Shown here piece after piece: positions 4,377-5,607 of a stretch of 5,607 bases of DNA (position 1 is its first letter; every line of letters starts with the position of its first letter). The notes beneath the pieces are model-generated. The model was not told the DNA's origin and searched no databases. It saw only the letters and a program-made list of their open reading frames with translations. The position numbers and the translations under genes were made by a program. The DNA is from Nitrospira sp. (GTDB lineage Bacteria > Nitrospirota > Nitrospiria > Nitrospirales > Nitrospiraceae). The stretch is taken from positions 1 to 5,607 of the forward strand of contig JANYAJ010000149.1 in the NCBI GenBank assembly GCA_025361385.1, read 5' to 3'.

Positions 4377-5188
4377 TAGAGTTTTCCTGCCAGCCAATAA
4401 ACCACGATACCTGCCAACTCCGTAACCACATCTCTGTTGTGTTGTAACGCCACGTCGCTCGGCATGAAGTCGAACAGGTCGATGTCGTCCCAGCTTTCTC
4501 GCGGGAGATTCTGTGAGATATAGTCGCAGGGAGCCGGCGTCACGCGGAAGCCTTGCTTGGTGAATACCGGGACGGCTCGCGGCAGATGGCTGGCCGAGCT
4601 GACGAGCAGAATCGAGGCCGGTCCGATGAGCCGTTTGGTCCCCGTCGCATTCTCATAGGTGTTTCGCGCGTCTGTGTCGATCCTCGTGGCAGATTCTGGA
4701 ACGCCGAGACGGACCGCCCAACGTTGCATTTCTACCGCTTCTTTGGACCCCGTACCGAAGATTCTGGCATCTCCTCCTGTCAGGACGAAGGTTGGAGCAT
4801 GGCCCTGTTGGAAAAGATTCACGCCACACGTGACTCGATTCCTGGAATAGGACGTGGGTTCAGCGGCCGGTCGAAGCGAACCCTTCTCGTTGATGCCTCC
4901 CCCAAGTACTACGATGGCATCGAAACGATCGGATGGCGAGAGGTACGCGGGCTGGTACCAGGACTCAAGCGAACCCATCAGAAAGGTGGCAATCAATGGG
5001 TTGGATATCGTCACGAGGAGGAGGAGGGATGAGATGGCGAGTCGGCGCACCCACTGCAGACGTGTGGGCGAGAAGGGCAAGAAGGCCAAGACCGTTGCCG
5101 TGCCGAGGAGCAGCACCACCCAGGTCAGCGGGTAGAGGCCGTACTTGACGAACTTATACAGACCGAAGAAGAATGGAGTCAGTTCCAT
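4376..5188 (-). CDS. YdcF/SanA/ElyC-like DUF218 membrane protein
   Basis: A 270-residue protein with two predicted N-terminal membrane helices (about 17-38 and 50-70), then a soluble DUF218 domain. The layout fits ElyC/YdcF-type proteins, which in E. coli are linked to envelope and peptidoglycan or lipid-carrier homeostasis; the chemistry is unproven. Family motifs in order are FDAIVVLGGG (89-98), FVLTGGD (134-140), DARNTYENA (173-181), SSASHLPRA (197-205) and HNRDVVTELAGIVVYW (250-265). Length is normal for the two-helix subgroup and nothing is missing. The ATG at 5188 is supported by GAGG 8 nt upstream and by the membrane-protein start MELTPFFFGLYKFVKYG. Its stop codon lies in the terminal repeat at 4356-4376. 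It diverges from the EVE-domain gene across an 81-base gap. The exact subgroup (SanA, ElyC or YdcF) cannot be decided by eye. Confidence 0.92.
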   Translation of the reverse strand: MELTPFFFGLYKFVKYGLYPLTWVVLLLGTATVLAFLPFSPTRLQWVRRLAISSLLLLVTISNPLIATFLMGSLESWYQPAYLSPSDRFDAIVVLGGGINEKGSLRPAAEPTSYSRNRVTCGVNLFQQGHAPTFVLTGGDARIFGTGSKEAVEMQRWAVRLGVPESATRIDTDARNTYENATGTKRLIGPASILLVSSASHLPRAVPVFTKQGFRVTPAPCDYISQNLPRESWDDIDLFDFMPSDVALQHNRDVVTELAGIVVYWLAGKL

Positions 5189-5201
5189 CAGCGAACCTCA
5201 A

Positions 5202-5230
5202 TTGAAATGGGATATCGGCGACAGCATACA
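5202..5230 (+). promoter_or_regulatory. Weak candidate promoter for the EVE-domain gene
   Basis: TTGAAA (5202-5207) matches the -35 consensus at five of six positions and is followed after 17 bp by CATACA (5225-5230), a poor -10 box. The intergenic gap is only 81 bases, so the real promoter must be near here unless transcription starts inside the neighbouring gene. Confidence 0.28.
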
Positions 5231-5251
5231 TGGAGTAAGCAGAATGACCAA
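5223..5251 (-). promoter_or_regulatory. Weak candidate promoter for the DUF218 gene
   Basis: On the minus strand TTGGTC (plus 5246-5251), a 17-bp spacer, then TATGCT (plus 5223-5228). The -10 matches four of six positions and the -35 only three. Position and spacing suit the gene starting at 5188. It would overlap the candidate promoter of the divergent EVE gene. Confidence 0.28.
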
Positions 5252-5269
5252 GCAGGAAGAGGGGATGCA

Positions 5270-5607
5270 ATGACACAGGGGCGCCGCTATTGGCTGATGA
5301 AATCGGAACCACGTGTGTTTTCGATCGAGGATCTTGCGCAGTCTCCCAAGCAGATTACCAGTTGGGATGGGGTGCGGAATTATCAGGCACGTAACTTCAT
5401 GCGTGCGATGGCGGTCGGCGACCAAGTGCTGTTTTATCATAGTAATGCCGAGCCGCCGGCTGTGGTAGGGATTGCAGAGGTGGTGCGGACGGCCTATCCC
5501 GACAAGACGCAGTTCGAGAAGACGCACCATCACTATGACCCGGCCAGCGATCCCTCCGCTCCTCGATGGGATATGGTGGATATTCGGTATCGTCAGACAT
5601 TGAAGAC
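5270..5607 (+). CDS. EVE-domain protein, 3'-truncated by the window edge
   Basis: The first 112 codons of a PUA-like EVE-domain protein. The family binds modified bases in nucleic acids (5-methylcytosine-type derivatives in several studied members) and includes human THYN1. Diagnostic features are the opening YWLMKSEP (7-14), FSIEDL (17-22), WDGVRNYQARN (32-42), the strand GDQVLFYHSN (50-59), PAVVGIAEVV (63-72) and PRWDMVDI (98-105). Full-length stand-alone EVE proteins are about 140-160 residues, so some 30-50 residues lie outside. The ATG at 5270 has an AGAGGGG-type ribosome binding site five bases upstream and puts YWLMKSEP at the usual distance. No upstream in-frame start exists. A ten-codon frame (5244-5273, stop included) ends in an ATGA overlap with this start, probably by chance. 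In some genomes EVE genes accompany restriction or defence loci; nothing else here shows that. Confidence 0.93.
   Translation, partial: MTQGRRYWLMKSEPRVFSIEDLAQSPKQITSWDGVRNYQARNFMRAMAVGDQVLFYHSNAEPPAVVGIAEVVRTAYPDKTQFEKTHHHYDPASDPSAPRWDMVDIRYRQTLK

Noticed and set aside
4553..5032. A 159-codon plus-strand frame opposite the DUF218 gene
   Set aside because: It is antisense to a frame with all DUF218 motifs.
5244..5273. A ten-codon frame (stop included) whose TGA overlaps the EVE start as ATGA, suggesting a leader peptide
   Set aside because: It lacks its own clear ribosome binding site, and its codons consist largely of the EVE gene's Shine-Dalgarno sequence. Chance is the simpler explanation.
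1..5607. A defence island combining RecQ, DUF559 nuclease and EVE domain
   Set aside because: RecQ and EVE are at opposite ends, in separate units, with metabolic and envelope genes between. RecQ has a normal housekeeping domain layout, and no other defence gene is visible.

Overview
The window is about 58% GC by eye and carries ordinary bacterial genes on both strands. It holds seven protein-coding genes, two of them cut by the window edges, and no RNA gene or CRISPR array that I can see. The gene content does not fix a taxon. The style of the intergenic repeats, in particular TAGCAGGA-GCTGAAAA-GTCCGCC and the GTGATGA-type heptads, reminds me of Nitrospira (Nitrospirota) genomes. That is recollection, not a search result.

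Layout, left to right. (1) 1-1532, plus: the 3' three quarters of a RecQ-family DNA helicase, with motif II onward plus zinc, winged-helix and HRDC domains. (2) 1536-1952, minus: a small DUF559 (PD-(D/E)XK-like) endonuclease-domain protein. It sits between two imperfect inverted copies of a C/G-rich hairpin repeat (1551-1586 and 1961-1996). (3) 2014-2631, minus: ThrH, a HAD-superfamily phosphoserine phosphatase/homoserine phosphotransferase. (4) 2751-3521, minus: a YkgJ-type cysteine-cluster protein with a good candidate sigma70 promoter upstream. (5) 3796-4158, plus: an unrecognised 120-residue cytosolic protein. (6) 4376-5188, minus: a membrane-anchored YdcF/SanA/ElyC-like DUF218 protein. 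(7) 5270 to the right edge, plus: the N-terminal part of an EVE-domain protein, divergent from gene 6.

The minus-strand genes ykgJ-like, thrH and DUF559 are co-directional and could be co-transcribed, but a long inverted repeat separates the first two and a hairpin separates the last two. I see no shared pathway that would unite the seven genes. RecQ belongs to DNA repair, ThrH to serine/threonine metabolism, DUF218 to envelope functions and EVE to modified-base binding.

The most unusual content is between the genes. Three gaps hold the same architecture built from different sequences: a short tandem array of degenerate 7-bp units, a spacer, then an array of the reverse-complement heptads (2668-2758, 3671-3725, 4284-4342). 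The third is nested inside a longer pair of imperfect terminal inverted repeats (4235-4376). The hairpin pair around the DUF559 gene differs by compensatory swaps that keep each stem perfect. It also supplies the gene's probable ribosome binding site and its C-terminal codons, so the unit looks like a compact mobile cassette. I found no complete new defence or metabolic system. The repeat architecture and the DUF559 cassette are the best candidates for something under-described.
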